DNA of 64,000 nucleotides from Sphingobium sp. YR768 (GCF_900111125.1 NZ_FOGE01000002.1:310001-374000); one strand, 5' to 3'; positions 34,273 through 43,345 are shown, counted from the first letter of the stretch. Made by a program: numbers and translations. The notes: generated by a model from the sequence alone, not told the origin.

Positions 34273-35364
34273 ATGACCGACCAAGTCCTGACCACAATCG
34301 AAAACGGTGTCGGCCGCATCCGCCTCAACCGGCCAAAGGCGATCCATGCCCTCACGCCGGTCATGTGCGAAGCGATCAACGACGCGCTGCTTGGCTGGGC
34401 GCAGGATGACAGCGTCATCGCGGTCATGATCGACCATCTGCCCGCCGCCGACGGCGATCCCAAACTTTCGCGCGGCTTCTGCGCCGGCGGCGACATCGCC
34501 CTGATCGCCAATAGCGCAAAGGCCGACTGCGTCGAGGCGGAACGCTTCTTCCATGTCGAATATCGGATGAACCATCTGCTGTTCGTCTACCCCAAGCCGA
34601 TCGTCGCCTTCATTGACGGGATCGTCATGGGTGGCGGGGTCGGCATATCGCTGCCCGCCCGCTTCCGCGTCGCCACCGAACGCACGACCTTCGCCATGCC
34701 CGAAACCGGCATCGGCCTGTTCCCCGATGTGGGCGGCGGCTGGTTTCTGCCGCGCCTGCCCGGCCGGGTCGGGGCCTGGCTGGCGGCAACCGGATCGCGC
34801 ATCGACGGGTCGGATTGCGCAGCGATCGGCATCGCCACCCACTATATCGCCTCCGACAGGCTGGACGCGATCAAGGCTCGCATCCTCGCCGATCCGCTGG
34901 GTCTGGGCGACATATTGGACGAAAATGCGCAGACGCCGCCCCCCTCGAAGCTGGAAGCCCATCGCGCCGAGATCGATCGCCTCTTCGCCTCTGACCGGGC
35001 CGAGGACATCATCACCGCGCTGAAAGCCGATGGCGGAGAATGGGCGACAAAACAACTGGCCGTGCTCGCCACCAAATCCCCCCAGACGATCAAGGTCGCG
35101 CTGCGCCAACTGGTCGAGGGCGCGAACAAGGCCAGCTTCGCCGACAATATGGCGATGGAATATGGCCTTGCCTGCGCGATCATCCGCCGACCCGATTTTG
35201 TCGAGGGCGTGCGCGCGGTGATCTTCGACAAGGATAATGCCCCCCTCTGGTCCCCGGCCACGCTGAAGGACACCAGCGACGCGATGATCGACGCGATCTT
35301 CGCGCCCCTGCCACCGGAGAAACAATGGACCCCGCTACCGGGCGTGGAGCCGGGGATGGGCTGA
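34273..35364 (+). CDS. 3-hydroxyisobutyryl-CoA hydrolase (ECH family)
   Basis: 363 aa crotonase-fold protein. Its length, and the segments RGFCAGGDIALIA, VMGGGVGISLPARFRVATER, and MPETGIGLFPDVGGGWFLPRL (quoted in part), fit 3-hydroxyisobutyryl-CoA hydrolase rather than a short enoyl-CoA hydratase. This enzyme releases 3-hydroxyisobutyrate from its CoA ester in valine breakdown. The ECH_2-type C-terminal extension covers residues 190-363. Start at 34273 has GGAG 7 bases upstream, and that site is part of the repeat at 34173-34265. Middle gene of the set. Confidence 0.85.
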   Translation: MTDQVLTTIENGVGRIRLNRPKAIHALTPVMCEAINDALLGWAQDDSVIAVMIDHLPAADGDPKLSRGFCAGGDIALIANSAKADCVEAERFFHVEYRMNHLLFVYPKPIVAFIDGIVMGGGVGISLPARFRVATERTTFAMPETGIGLFPDVGGGWFLPRLPGRVGAWLAATGSRIDGSDCAAIGIATHYIASDRLDAIKARILADPLGLGDILDENAQTPPPSKLEAHRAEIDRLFASDRAEDIITALKADGGEWATKQLAVLATKSPQTIKVALRQLVEGANKASFADNMAMEYGLACAIIRRPDFVEGVRAVIFDKDNAPLWSPATLKDTSDAMIDAIFAPLPPEKQWTPLPGVEPGMG

Positions 35365-35440
35365 CCTGTCCTATTTGGCGGGTGAGGGCTATGCTCGGCA
35401 CAGCTTCCCCGCCTTTCCGATAGGATCAGGACCACGCAAT

Positions 35441-35477
35441 AAAATGTCATAATTCACGGGAAATATGCGAAGTTAAG
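35441..35477 (+). repeat. 37-bp intergenic repeat, copy 1
   Basis: Aligns to 46029-46065 with 32 of 37 identical bases by eye; the core CGGGAAATATGCGAAGTTAA is exact. It lies 17 bp before the mmsB ATG. It contains a four-codon frame, ATGCGAAGTTAA (Met-Arg-Ser-stop). Confidence 0.7.
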
Positions 35478-35494
35478 CGGGAGAGAATAGAGTC

Positions 35495-36379
35495 ATGACC
35501 CAGACGATCGCCTTCATCGGCCTTGGCAATATGGGCGGCGGCATGGCCGCCAATCTGCTCAAGAATGGCTATGCCGTGCGCGCCTTCGACCTGTCGGAAG
35601 AGGCGCTGGCCAAGGCGCAAAGCCATGGCGCGGTCCGCGCCGCCAGCGCCGCCGATGCAGTCGCCGGCGCCGACGCGGTGGTCACGATGCTCCCCGCCGG
35701 CAAGCATGTCGAAAGCGTCTATGCCAATGAAGTCTTCGGCGCGGCAAAGCCCGGCGCGCTCTTCCTCGACTGCTCCACCATAGACGTCGCCACCGCCCGC
35801 CGCGTGATCGAGGCGGCCGTCGCCAAGGGTTTCGAGATGGTCGACGCCCCGGTTTCGGGCGGCATCGCGGCGGCCAATGGCGGCACGCTCACCTTCATGG
35901 TCGGCGGCACCGACGCCGCCTTCGCCAGCGCCAAGCCGATCCTCAGCGCCATGGGCCGGGCGGTGATCCATGCCGGCGGCGCGGGCAATGGTCAGGCGGC
36001 CAAGATCTGCAACAATATGCTGCTGGGCGCCACCATGGTCGCCACCTGCGAAACTTTCGCCATGGCCAGAAAGCTCGGCCTCGATCCGCAGACCTTCTAC
36101 GATATCAGCAGCGTATCGTCGGGCCAGAGCTGGTCGATGACCAGCTATTGCCCCGTCCCCGGCGTCGGTCCGCAGTCACCGTCCGACAATGGCTATCAGG
36201 GCGGCTTTGCCGTCGGCCTGATGCTGAAGGATCTGAAACTCGCGACCGAAGCCGCCGCGCTGGTCGGCGCCTCCGTGCCCATGGGCAATGCCGCAGAATC
36301 CCTCTACCAGCTCCTCGCCAATCAGGGCGAAGCCACCCGCGACTTCTCCCTGATGATCGAGATGCTGGAAGGAAAATAA
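35495..36379 (+). CDS. mmsB: 3-hydroxyisobutyrate dehydrogenase
   Basis: 294 aa NAD-dependent beta-hydroxyacid dehydrogenase making methylmalonate semialdehyde. N-terminal Rossmann motif IAFIGLGNMGGGMAANLLKNG (residues 5-25), the DAPVSGGIAAANGGTLTFMVGG substrate-site segment (shown in part) near 120, and the catalytic Lys in GNGQAAKICNNMLLG near 170 are all present. GGGAGAG lies 8 bases before the ATG. Follows the hydrolase on the same strand, completing the acyl-CoA to semialdehyde part of the valine route; the next enzyme (mmsA) is not in this window. Confidence 0.93.
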   Translation: MTQTIAFIGLGNMGGGMAANLLKNGYAVRAFDLSEEALAKAQSHGAVRAASAADAVAGADAVVTMLPAGKHVESVYANEVFGAAKPGALFLDCSTIDVATARRVIEAAVAKGFEMVDAPVSGGIAAANGGTLTFMVGGTDAAFASAKPILSAMGRAVIHAGGAGNGQAAKICNNMLLGATMVATCETFAMARKLGLDPQTFYDISSVSSGQSWSMTSYCPVPGVGPQSPSDNGYQGGFAVGLMLKDLKLATEAAALVGASVPMGNAAESLYQLLANQGEATRDFSLMIEMLEGK

Positions 36380-36389
36380 CCCCTTTCCC

Positions 36390-36466
36390 GTGCTCCTGCG
36401 AAAGCAGGAGCCCAGGGCGGCAAGTCCCCACCCGGCAAATCTGGGCTCCTGCTTTCGCAGGAGCAC
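36390..36466. repeat. BIME-like double hairpin, copy 2
   Basis: Perfect 23-bp inverted repeat (36390-36412, 36444-36466) around a 31-base loop; each arm is palindromic, GCTCCTGC-GAAA-GCAGGAGC. Same family as 26779-26854. Lies between the convergent mmsB and dipeptidase genes, so it could also act in 3'-end processing. Confidence 0.88.
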
Positions 36467-36474
36467 GGATCGCC

Positions 36475-37704
36475 CTACTTCCCCTTGCCCGCCTCCGCCG
36501 CAGCCAGCACACGCAGCACATTGCCGGACCAGATCTTCTCCAGATCGGCCTGCGTGTAACCCGCCTTCAGCAGCGCAGCGGTAATCTTGGGCAGGTCGAC
36601 CACATCTTCCAGGCCGACCACGCCACCGCCGCCGTCCCAGTCCAGCCCGATGCCGACATGTTCCGGCCCAACGACCTTCAGCGCATGCAGCATATGCGCC
36701 ATGAAATCGTCGAAGGTCGGCCGGTCGGTATCGGGATAGAGCTTGTCGATCTCCTGCCGCTGGGCCAGCAGTTCGGCCCTCTTCTCCGGCGACAGCTTGG
36801 CATCCTCCCGCATCTGGCCATAGAGCGCCATCAGCGCCTTCTGCCGCTCCGGATTGGGCTTGGACGCGCGCAGATAGCTGCCATAGGCGTTCATCTGGAT
36901 GACCCCGCCCTTGGCCGCCAGCGCTTTCAGATGCTCGTCATCGATATTGCGGGGATGGTCATAGACCGCCTTGCACCCCGAATGGGTCAGCAGCACCGGC
37001 GTGGTGGAAAGCGCCAGCAGATCGTCCAGAACCTGATCGCTGCTGTGCGACGCATCGGGCACGATGCCCAGCCGGTTCATCTCCTTCAGCAATTCCTTGC
37101 CCAGCGGGCTAAGCCCGCCATAGCGCGGCTTCTTCGACGGATCGGTCGAACTGTCGGCAAACTGGTTATGCGCGAAATGGGCAAAGCCCGAAACCCGCAC
37201 GCCCATGTCGTAGAAGGTCTTGATCAGCGACACGTCCTCGCCCAGCGGATAGGCATTCTCGATCGACATATAGACGATGTGCTTGCCCGACGCCGCGATC
37301 GGCGCGGCGTCCTTCGCTTCCAGCGCCAGCGTGAAATTCGCCGGGTCCGCCGCCACCATGTTGCGGATCGAAAGCCCGCGCAGGATCGCAAAGTCGCGCG
37401 CCTTGCGGAACCCCTCGATCGTCAGCGGCCCCTGCCCCGTGTAGATCGCCCAGAAACCGCCATCCAGACCGCCCTTCTTCATCCGAGGCAGATCGACCTG
37501 AGTGAAGTCGCTATGGACACCATGCTCCTCCTCGATCGACCAGCCCGGCAGATCGAGCGAAGCCGGCGTATCGAGATGGCTGTCGAGCGTGATCAGCTTC
37601 TGGTGCAGTTGATAGACCTGCTTGGTCACAACCGGCGCCTCCGCTTGCGCGGTCAGCGGGAGCAGCGCGACGATCGCTGCCCCCATCATCAAAACAGTCC
37701 GCAT
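36475..37704 (-). CDS. Membrane dipeptidase (peptidase family M19), exported
   Basis: 409 aa zinc dipeptidase. Signal peptide at residues 1-20 (ending LTAQA before EAP). Metal-site segments: LDSHLDTP (His-x-Asp) near 45, SIENAYPLG, HFAHNQFADSSTDP, PDASHSSDQVLDDLL and LLTHSGCKAVYDHPRNIDD. Family members cleave dipeptides, including some with D-residues or modified ends. ATG 37704 shares one base with the stop of the TonB receptor upstream, so the two are translationally coupled; the product may process peptides that the receptor imports. A TTG one codon earlier is less likely. Confidence 0.9.
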   Translation of the reverse strand: MRTVLMMGAAIVALLPLTAQAEAPVVTKQVYQLHQKLITLDSHLDTPASLDLPGWSIEEEHGVHSDFTQVDLPRMKKGGLDGGFWAIYTGQGPLTIEGFRKARDFAILRGLSIRNMVAADPANFTLALEAKDAAPIAASGKHIVYMSIENAYPLGEDVSLIKTFYDMGVRVSGFAHFAHNQFADSSTDPSKKPRYGGLSPLGKELLKEMNRLGIVPDASHSSDQVLDDLLALSTTPVLLTHSGCKAVYDHPRNIDDEHLKALAAKGGVIQMNAYGSYLRASKPNPERQKALMALYGQMREDAKLSPEKRAELLAQRQEIDKLYPDTDRPTFDDFMAHMLHALKVVGPEHVGIGLDWDGGGGVVGLEDVVDLPKITAALLKAGYTQADLEKIWSGNVLRVLAAAEAGKGK

Positions 37705-40079
37705 CAAATTTCACCCGAGATCGTGAACTGGAAGGTGCGCGGCGACTGGGGACGGAAATTGCCGTCGCCCGAAACCACCGGCGAGATATAGGAGAGCGTA
37801 TCCTTGTCGAACACATTGTCCAGATTGAACCGCGCCTTCACACCCTTGACCGGGCCCAGGGTGATGCCATCGCCAATGTCGACATAGGCGCTGAAGATGG
37901 TGAATCCCGGCACGCTCGATCCCGCCGTATTGACCAGCGTCGACCAACGCTTGCTAGTATATTTGCCGCTGAAATTGGCGACCAGCCAGCTGGCAGGTTC
38001 GATCGTCACGCCCCCGTTCACGATCCACTTGGCGCTGTCGGGCAGATATTTGCCGGCCAGTTGCGTGCCATTGGGCAAGTCGTCCTGGAACTTGGCATGG
38101 TTGTAGGTGGCGTTGAGATTGAAATAGGCCAGGCCATGCAGGAAGGCCGGCTTGTAGGTGCCGGTAAATTCGGCGCCATAGGCCTTCACGCCACCGACAT
38201 TGGTATAGACCGATTCCAGCACGGTGCTGCCCGCCAGCGGGACGGCCGTTGCGGCGATGCGGTTATCAAACTTGGTGTAGTACAGCGCCAGCGCGCCGTA
38301 GAATTCCGACTGGTTGGTGCGAATGCCCAGCTCGAAATTCTTAGACCTTTCCGCCTGCGGCTTGGGCGCGACCACACCCGTCGAAGGCACGACGGAATAG
38401 ATATCGTCCAGCCCCTTGGGCAGAGCGGTATTTTCCGCATAGGAGGCGAAGACCTGCGACCGGCCATCCAGCTTGTAGATCAGGCCCGCCATCGGCAGGA
38501 AGCCATCCGTATAATTGGCTGAAGCACCATGCTGACCCCAGCCAGCCACATAGTTGGGCGCGGCGGTTGTCCCGATATTGCGATAATAGTCGGCATAGTC
38601 GCGATAGCCGAAATAATGATAGTCCATCGACAGCGCCTTGAAGCCGACGTCGACGATCAGCCTGTCGTCAAGGAACTTGGCCGTGTCCTTCAGGAAGGCC
38701 TGTGTGATGTTGCGTTCGCTGCGATAATCGCGCCGCAGGAACACCAGCGAATCCAGATCGGCCGGGCTGGCAGGCGAACCATCCGTCGTGTTGTAGCGGG
38801 CCTGCGTGCGATGATATTGGTCAAGCTCGGCCCAGGCCCCTGCCTCGATGCTGTGATTGCCGATATCGATATGGAACTTGCCCGTGATGCCATAACGGTT
38901 GCCGCCAACGCCAGAGCGACCGAACTGCGTCCCGCGCGGCGCATTGACCGGCAGGCCGATGGCCGATTGCCCGGTATAAATGGCAAGGCTGTTGGCATAG
39001 CTGTCCGGCGACACGCCATAACCGCCCTTGTCTTCCCAATAGGCGGTCGTTTCGAACCAGGCATTATCCGCCACGCCCAGATGGACGGTGCCGCCATAGA
39101 GCTTGTCCTTGCGAACGTTGATGGCGAGGTTGTAGCTGTTGATATAGGCCGAATTCGAATAAGCCACGCCAGCCGCGGTGGGTGCGAAACCGGGCGTCGT
39201 GTTGGGCGGCGCAACGATGTAGCCGATGTCGCGACCCGTGCCGCTGCCGTAGAAAATCGGAGTGGCCGAATTATACTGCGCCCGCGTCAGCGTGGGCGAG
39301 TCATAGTCGAAAAAGTCGTTCGACACGAATTTGAACCGCGCCCAGCTATCGCCGCCCAGATCGGCATGAAGCTGCGCTTCCCAATGTTCGCGGTCCACAG
39401 ACCCTTCGCCGCGCCACAGGTCACTGTCCAGCTTCGTACGGCTGACATAGGCCTTGAACGGACCGATCTTGCCCGTATTCACCCGGATGAAAGTGCGCTT
39501 CAGATCATTGTCGCCAAAGCTCTGCGACACGAACAGACCCATCTGGTCCTGCGGCTCGATGCTATTATAGCTGATGACCGGACCAAGGGAGGAATAGCTG
39601 GGCAGGCCAACGTCGCCCGCACCGACCGATGCTTCCACGCGACCCAGATTTTCATTGTCGACATAGCGGAACACCGGGCTGCCGCCAAAGGCATCGCTGC
39701 GGCCGGTAGGAATGCCGTCGACGATGAAGCCGATCTGATCCAGATTGAAGGCGCGGCTCTGAACGCTGTTGCCGAACTCGTAGAGGCCGAGCGGCCCGTC
39801 CGTCTGCACGTTGAAGCCGGGCAACTGCTCCAGCATCTTCAGGCCCGAAATGCCCGACGGCGCGGACAACAGGGCGTCGCGCGTGATGCCCACGGTGTTC
39901 GTCACCTTGTCCTGACCGATCGCCTCAGCTGACAGCGAGATGCGGCGGCCGGTTACGGTGATGCTGCTGTCGTCGCCTTCAGCGGCCTCCTGCGCATAGG
40001 CGGTGCTCAGCGCGCCACAGGCGCAAGCCAGCAGCAGCGCGGCGCGCGCGGAAAGACGGATGGACGAGGATACGGACAT
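37704..40079 (-). CDS. TonB-dependent receptor (possible peptide or siderophore-peptide uptake)
   Basis: 791 aa outer-membrane receptor. Signal peptide at residues 1-29 (ACGALSTAYA before QEA). A short TonB-box-like DSSITVTGRR, plug domain (GISGLKMLEQLPGFNVQTDGP, quoted in part; GFIVDGIPTGRSDAFGG), and a barrel ending in ISPVVSGDGNFRPQSPRTFQFTISGEI, split by me as the last 27 residues, are visible. Contiguity with the dipeptidase gene suggests uptake of a peptide. Upstream, 40080-40249 holds promoter sequence and a strong hairpin; no RNA switch is evident. Confidence 0.9.
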   Translation of the reverse strand: MSVSSSIRLSARAALLLACACGALSTAYAQEAAEGDDSSITVTGRRISLSAEAIGQDKVTNTVGITRDALLSAPSGISGLKMLEQLPGFNVQTDGPLGLYEFGNSVQSRAFNLDQIGFIVDGIPTGRSDAFGGSPVFRYVDNENLGRVEASVGAGDVGLPSYSSLGPVISYNSIEPQDQMGLFVSQSFGDNDLKRTFIRVNTGKIGPFKAYVSRTKLDSDLWRGEGSVDREHWEAQLHADLGGDSWARFKFVSNDFFDYDSPTLTRAQYNSATPIFYGSGTGRDIGYIVAPPNTTPGFAPTAAGVAYSNSAYINSYNLAINVRKDKLYGGTVHLGVADNAWFETTAYWEDKGGYGVSPDSYANSLAIYTGQSAIGLPVNAPRGTQFGRSGVGGNRYGITGKFHIDIGNHSIEAGAWAELDQYHRTQARYNTTDGSPASPADLDSLVFLRRDYRSERNITQAFLKDTAKFLDDRLIVDVGFKALSMDYHYFGYRDYADYYRNIGTTAAPNYVAGWGQHGASANYTDGFLPMAGLIYKLDGRSQVFASYAENTALPKGLDDIYSVVPSTGVVAPKPQAERSKNFELGIRTNQSEFYGALALYYTKFDNRIAATAVPLAGSTVLESVYTNVGGVKAYGAEFTGTYKPAFLHGLAYFNLNATYNHAKFQDDLPNGTQLAGKYLPDSAKWIVNGGVTIEPASWLVANFSGKYTSKRWSTLVNTAGSSVPGFTIFSAYVDIGDGITLGPVKGVKARFNLDNVFDKDTLSYISPVVSGDGNFRPQSPRTFQFTISGEI

Positions 40080-40189
40080 TCAAAGGCTCCCTTTTTCACA
40101 ACGCGACGGCAGACAGGTCGCACCGGGCGGTGCGCCTCTCCCCGTGACTATTCGCGTTTTCTTGTGAAACGAGAGTGCCGGGCAACTCC

Positions 40190-40223
40190 GCCACGGACCA
40201 ATGAGAATTTCTCAGTCCGTGGC
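40190..40223 (-). terminator. Strong compound hairpin after the enoyl-CoA hydratase gene
   Basis: Outer arms GCCACGGAC (40190-40198) and GTCCGTGGC (40215-40223) enclose an inner TGAGAA-T-TTCTCA hairpin. It lies 27 bp after the hydratase stop and 110 bp before the TonB receptor start. No T-tract follows, so it could be an operator or a 3' stabiliser rather than a terminator. Confidence 0.45.
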
Positions 40224-40249
40224 GAGATAATCAAAATATTATGAGAGGC

Positions 40250-41029
40250 TTAGCGCCCCTTCCAGACGCCCGGCCGCTTTTCGACAAAGGCGGTCATGCC
40301 TTCCTTCTTGTCTTCCGTCGCGGTCAGTATCTGGAACAGGCGGCGTTCGGTGAGGATGCCCTGCGCCAGCCCCGTCTCGAACGCGACATTGACCAGTTCC
40401 TTGTTGATCATGCTGGCCATGGGCGGCATCGCGGCGATACTGGCAGCCGTCTTGATCGCCTCGTCCAGCAATTCCGCCGCCGGCACCACCCGGCTCACCA
40501 GCCCGGCCCGCTCGGCTTCGGCGGCATCCATCATCCGGCCGGTCAGGCACATTTCCATCGCCTTGGCCTTGCCCACCGCGCGGGTCAGGCGCTGCGATCC
40601 GCCCATGCCCGGCGCCACGCCCAGCTTGATTTCCGGCTGGCCGAACTTTGCCGTGTCACCCGCCAGGATGAAATCGGCCATCATCGCCAGTTCGCAACCG
40701 CCGCCCAGCGCGAAGCCCTGCACCGCCGCGATCCACGGCTTGCGGGTCGCGACCACGCCCGTCTGCCATCCCGAAAAGAAATCCTGAAGGAAGAAGTCGG
40801 CCGCGTCCTTCTCCACCATTTCCTTGATGTCGGCGCCCGCCGCGAAGGCCTTCTCCCCGCTGCCCGTCAGCACCGCGCAGCGCTGCCCCGGATCGGCGTC
40901 ATAGGCGGCAAAGGCGGCGCTCAGATCCTTGAGCACCTGACTGTTGAGCGCGTTCAGCGCCTGCGGCCGGTTGAGCGTGATCAGCGTCACCGCGTCGCGC
41001 TGTTCGACCAGGATCGTTTCATAGGTCAT
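40250..41029 (-). CDS. Enoyl-CoA hydratase
   Basis: 259 aa crotonase-fold protein that hydrates trans-2-enoyl-CoA in fatty-acid or amino-acid oxidation. Typical segments are [56 protein letters not shown] and [24 protein letters not shown], quoted in part; both catalytic Glu positions (in GGGCELAM and near GMGGSQ) look intact except that the second is Gly-rich as in many paralogs. The second ATG (41029) is preferred since GGGAG abuts the first ATG at 41035 with no spacing. Stand-alone gene. Confidence 0.9.
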   Translation of the reverse strand: MTYETILVEQRDAVTLITLNRPQALNALNSQVLKDLSAAFAAYDADPGQRCAVLTGSGEKAFAAGADIKEMVEKDAADFFLQDFFSGWQTGVVATRKPWIAAVQGFALGGGCELAMMADFILAGDTAKFGQPEIKLGVAPGMGGSQRLTRAVGKAKAMEMCLTGRMMDAAEAERAGLVSRVVPAAELLDEAIKTAASIAAMPPMASMINKELVNVAFETGLAQGILTERRLFQILTATEDKKEGMTAFVEKRPGVWKGR

Positions 41030-41116
41030 AGCCATCTCCCTTTATCCGTTGGCAACCGCTCTATGGGCGTCGGCGACGCTGCGCCAGCCCCCATCCAGCG
41101 CGTAAAACTGCCGCGC

Positions 41117-41956
41117 CTATCGGCACAAATGCATGAAATCGCGATCATAGCTTTTCAGATGCGCGCCGCCATCGACATAGAGGGTCTGGCCGGTCATAGC
41201 GGTCGCATTGGTCAGATACAGCACAGCCTGCGCAATCTCCTCCGCCTGCGGCAGGCGAGCGAGCGGCATCATCTCGCCCAGCCGCTCCATCTGCGCCGCG
41301 TCATAATCGGGCGTCGCAATCGTCAGTCCCGGCGCGACCGCATTGACCCGCACATGTGGCGCCAGACTGGTCGCACTGGTCCGCGTCAGCCCCGCCAGCG
41401 CCAGCTTGGACAGGGTATAGGCGAACTGGTCGGCATGGGGGTGGTCGATCCGCTGGTCCAATATGTTGACGATGCATCGGTCCCCGACACCTGCCGGGAT
41501 CGTGGCGAAGGCCTTGGTCAACATCGTCGGCGCCGCGCAATTGACCGCATAATGGCGCATCAGGTCATCCGCCGTCACCGTTTCCAGCCGGTCCTGCCCG
41601 AAAAGGGCGGCGCTGTTCACCAATATGTCGGGCGGACGACCAAAGCGCTCGGCGACCTTCGCAACCAGTTCCTCCGCCCCTTCGGGGTCGGCGAAATCGA
41701 CGACGAACCCCTCCCACTCGGTCTTTTCCGCCTCCAGCGTCATCGCCAGATGGGAATCGAGCCGCGTGTCATGGCTGCCGTGAATGGCGAGCGAATGCCC
41801 CGCCTTCGCCAGCGTCGCGGCGATGATGCCGCCCAGCCGCCGATGCCCGCCCGTGACCAGCGCCAGCCGCTTGGGCGCGAGCGGCGCGCCCACCGGTGCC
41901 GCATCGCTCCGCGCCTTGCCCAGCGGCCGATAGGCAGGTTCTGCCTCGTCGCTCAT
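41117..41956 (-). CDS. SDR oxidoreductase, pteridine-reductase-like (FolM/PTR1 type)
   Basis: 279 aa short-chain dehydrogenase. N-terminal cofactor loop LVTGGHRRLGGIIAATL near residue 34; NSAALF near 110; and the active-site block NILDQRIDHPHADQFAYTLSKLAL-, with Tyr-x3-Lys (YTLSK). The usual catalytic Ser before the Tyr is an Asp (NILD), as in pteridine reductase PTR1 and in FolM. The TGxxxRLG loop also agrees. It overlaps folE by 4 bp, so a role in reducing dihydropterin or dihydromonapterin is likely. The first 28 residues are an unconserved-looking extension. Confidence 0.82.
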   Translation of the reverse strand: MSDEAEPAYRPLGKARSDAAPVGAPLAPKRLALVTGGHRRLGGIIAATLAKAGHSLAIHGSHDTRLDSHLAMTLEAEKTEWEGFVVDFADPEGAEELVAKVAERFGRPPDILVNSAALFGQDRLETVTADDLMRHYAVNCAAPTMLTKAFATIPAGVGDRCIVNILDQRIDHPHADQFAYTLSKLALAGLTRTSATSLAPHVRVNAVAPGLTIATPDYDAAQMERLGEMMPLARLPQAEEIAQAVLYLTNATAMTGQTLYVDGGAHLKSYDRDFMHLCR

Positions 41957-42558
41957 GAAGCGATGAGCTTCAGCACTTCCTCCCGCGACTTTTCATCGTC
42001 GCGGAACACGCCCAGCATCCGGCTGGTCTTCATGATGACATTGGGCGTCCGCACGCCGCGCCCGGTCATGCAGCCATGGGTCGCCTCGATCACCACGGCC
42101 ACGCCCTGGGGCTTCAGATGCTCCTGAATGCAGTTGGCGACTTCCGACGTCAGCCTTTCCTGCACCTGCAACCGGTTGGCGAAGGCATGGAGCACGCGGG
42201 CCAGCTTGGAAATGCCGACCACATATTGGCCGGGCAGATAGGCAATATGCGCCTTCCCCACGATCGGCGCCATATGATGTTCGCAATGCGACTGGAACGG
42301 AATATCCTTCAGCAGCACGACATCGTCATAGCCGCCCACCTCATGGAAGATGCGCGACAGATGATAGGCCGGATCGTCGCCATAGCCACGGCAATATTCC
42401 TTCCACGCCCGCGCGACGCGCTCGGGCGTTTCCAGCAGCCCTTCGCGTTCGGGAGCATCGCCGGACCAGCGGATCAGCGTGCGGATCGCATCCTGGACCT
42501 CCGCCGGGACCAGTTCCTTGCTTACGCCGACGCTTTCGGCTTCGAGTTCACATGCCAT
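41953..42558 (-). CDS. folE: GTP cyclohydrolase I
   Basis: 201 aa type IA enzyme that makes 7,8-dihydroneopterin triphosphate from GTP, the first step of folate/pterin synthesis. Zn/active-site motif QSHCEHH (His91, Cys92, His94, His95), followed by GKAHIAYLPGQYVVGISKLAR and RLQVQERLT; ATHGCMTGRGV supplies the second Cys, and MKTSRMLGVFRDD ends the family signature. Length is typical. The stop overlaps the SDR start (41953-41956), giving a folE-pteridine reductase operon. The 42559-42709 gap contains divergent promoters. Confidence 0.95.
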   Translation of the reverse strand: MACELEAESVGVSKELVPAEVQDAIRTLIRWSGDAPEREGLLETPERVARAWKEYCRGYGDDPAYHLSRIFHEVGGYDDVVLLKDIPFQSHCEHHMAPIVGKAHIAYLPGQYVVGISKLARVLHAFANRLQVQERLTSEVANCIQEHLKPQGVAVVIEATHGCMTGRGVRTPNVIMKTSRMLGVFRDDEKSREEVLKLIAS

Positions 42559-42709
42559 GAACAGGCGCTCCTTCCATCAATTGGTCCGCATATGGCGTCT
42601 CCCCCCAGCGATGGCCAGCCCTTTCGGGGTGACTGGACACAAGATCGCTCCGGTGGCACATCGCTCCCACAGGGATCGCCACAACCATAAGTCACGCCGT
42701 AAGATATTC

Positions 42710-43309
42710 ATGCGCACAGAAAAAATCGCTGCCGTCCTATTGGCAGCCGGCACCTCATCCCGGTTCGGTGAGGAAGACAAGTTGATGGCTGACCTGCGGG
42801 GAAAGCCGGTGGCGGCGCATACGCTGGAAACCGTCGCCTCCATGGCCTTTGCCGAACTGATCGCCGTGGTGCGGCCGATCGAATTCGCGCCGGTCCTCCA
42901 TCGCAAACTCGACCGGCGCGGCTATACGATCCTGGTCAATGACCGACCCGAAGACGGCATATCGAGCAGCATCGTCCGCGCAGTCGAACATGTCCTGCCC
43001 GATGAAAAGATCCGCGGCATCCTCATCTGCCTGGCCGACATGCCGGATGTGCCGCCCAGTCATTATAACCGCATCTGTCTAGCCGCGGAGGACATACGTT
43101 CCGTCGTGGCCAGCACCGACAGTTTCTCCTCCTCGCCCCCCGCCTTCATCGGGCGCAAGCATTTCCCGGAATTGCTGGCGTTAAAGGGGGATCAGGGGGC
43201 GCGGGCGCTGCTCAGCCACGGCCTTCAGATCGAAACGACCGGCGCCATCCTGCACGATATCGACACGCCCGAAGACCTGACCGGCCGGAAATCGGTAACG
43301 CCCGACTGA
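42710..43309 (+). CDS. MobA-like nucleotidyltransferase (possible molybdenum cofactor cytidylyltransferase)
   Basis: 199 aa NTP-transferase. The nucleotide loop AVLLAAGTSSRFGEEDKLMADL occupies residues 8-29, with LADMPDVPPSHYNRI near 105 (the metal-binding Asp). FRF-type end segments GDQGARALL and HDIDTPEDL match MocA-like enzymes that transfer CMP to molybdopterin. It is not clear that it serves molybdenum enzymes here; none is encoded in the window. A weak AAGATA precedes the ATG. Divergent from folE. Confidence 0.82.
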   Translation: MRTEKIAAVLLAAGTSSRFGEEDKLMADLRGKPVAAHTLETVASMAFAELIAVVRPIEFAPVLHRKLDRRGYTILVNDRPEDGISSSIVRAVEHVLPDEKIRGILICLADMPDVPPSHYNRICLAAEDIRSVVASTDSFSSSPPAFIGRKHFPELLALKGDQGARALLSHGLQIETTGAILHDIDTPEDLTGRKSVTPD

Positions 43310-43345
43310 TAAGCGCCGATAGACATTAAGATGGTGACGGAGCGA

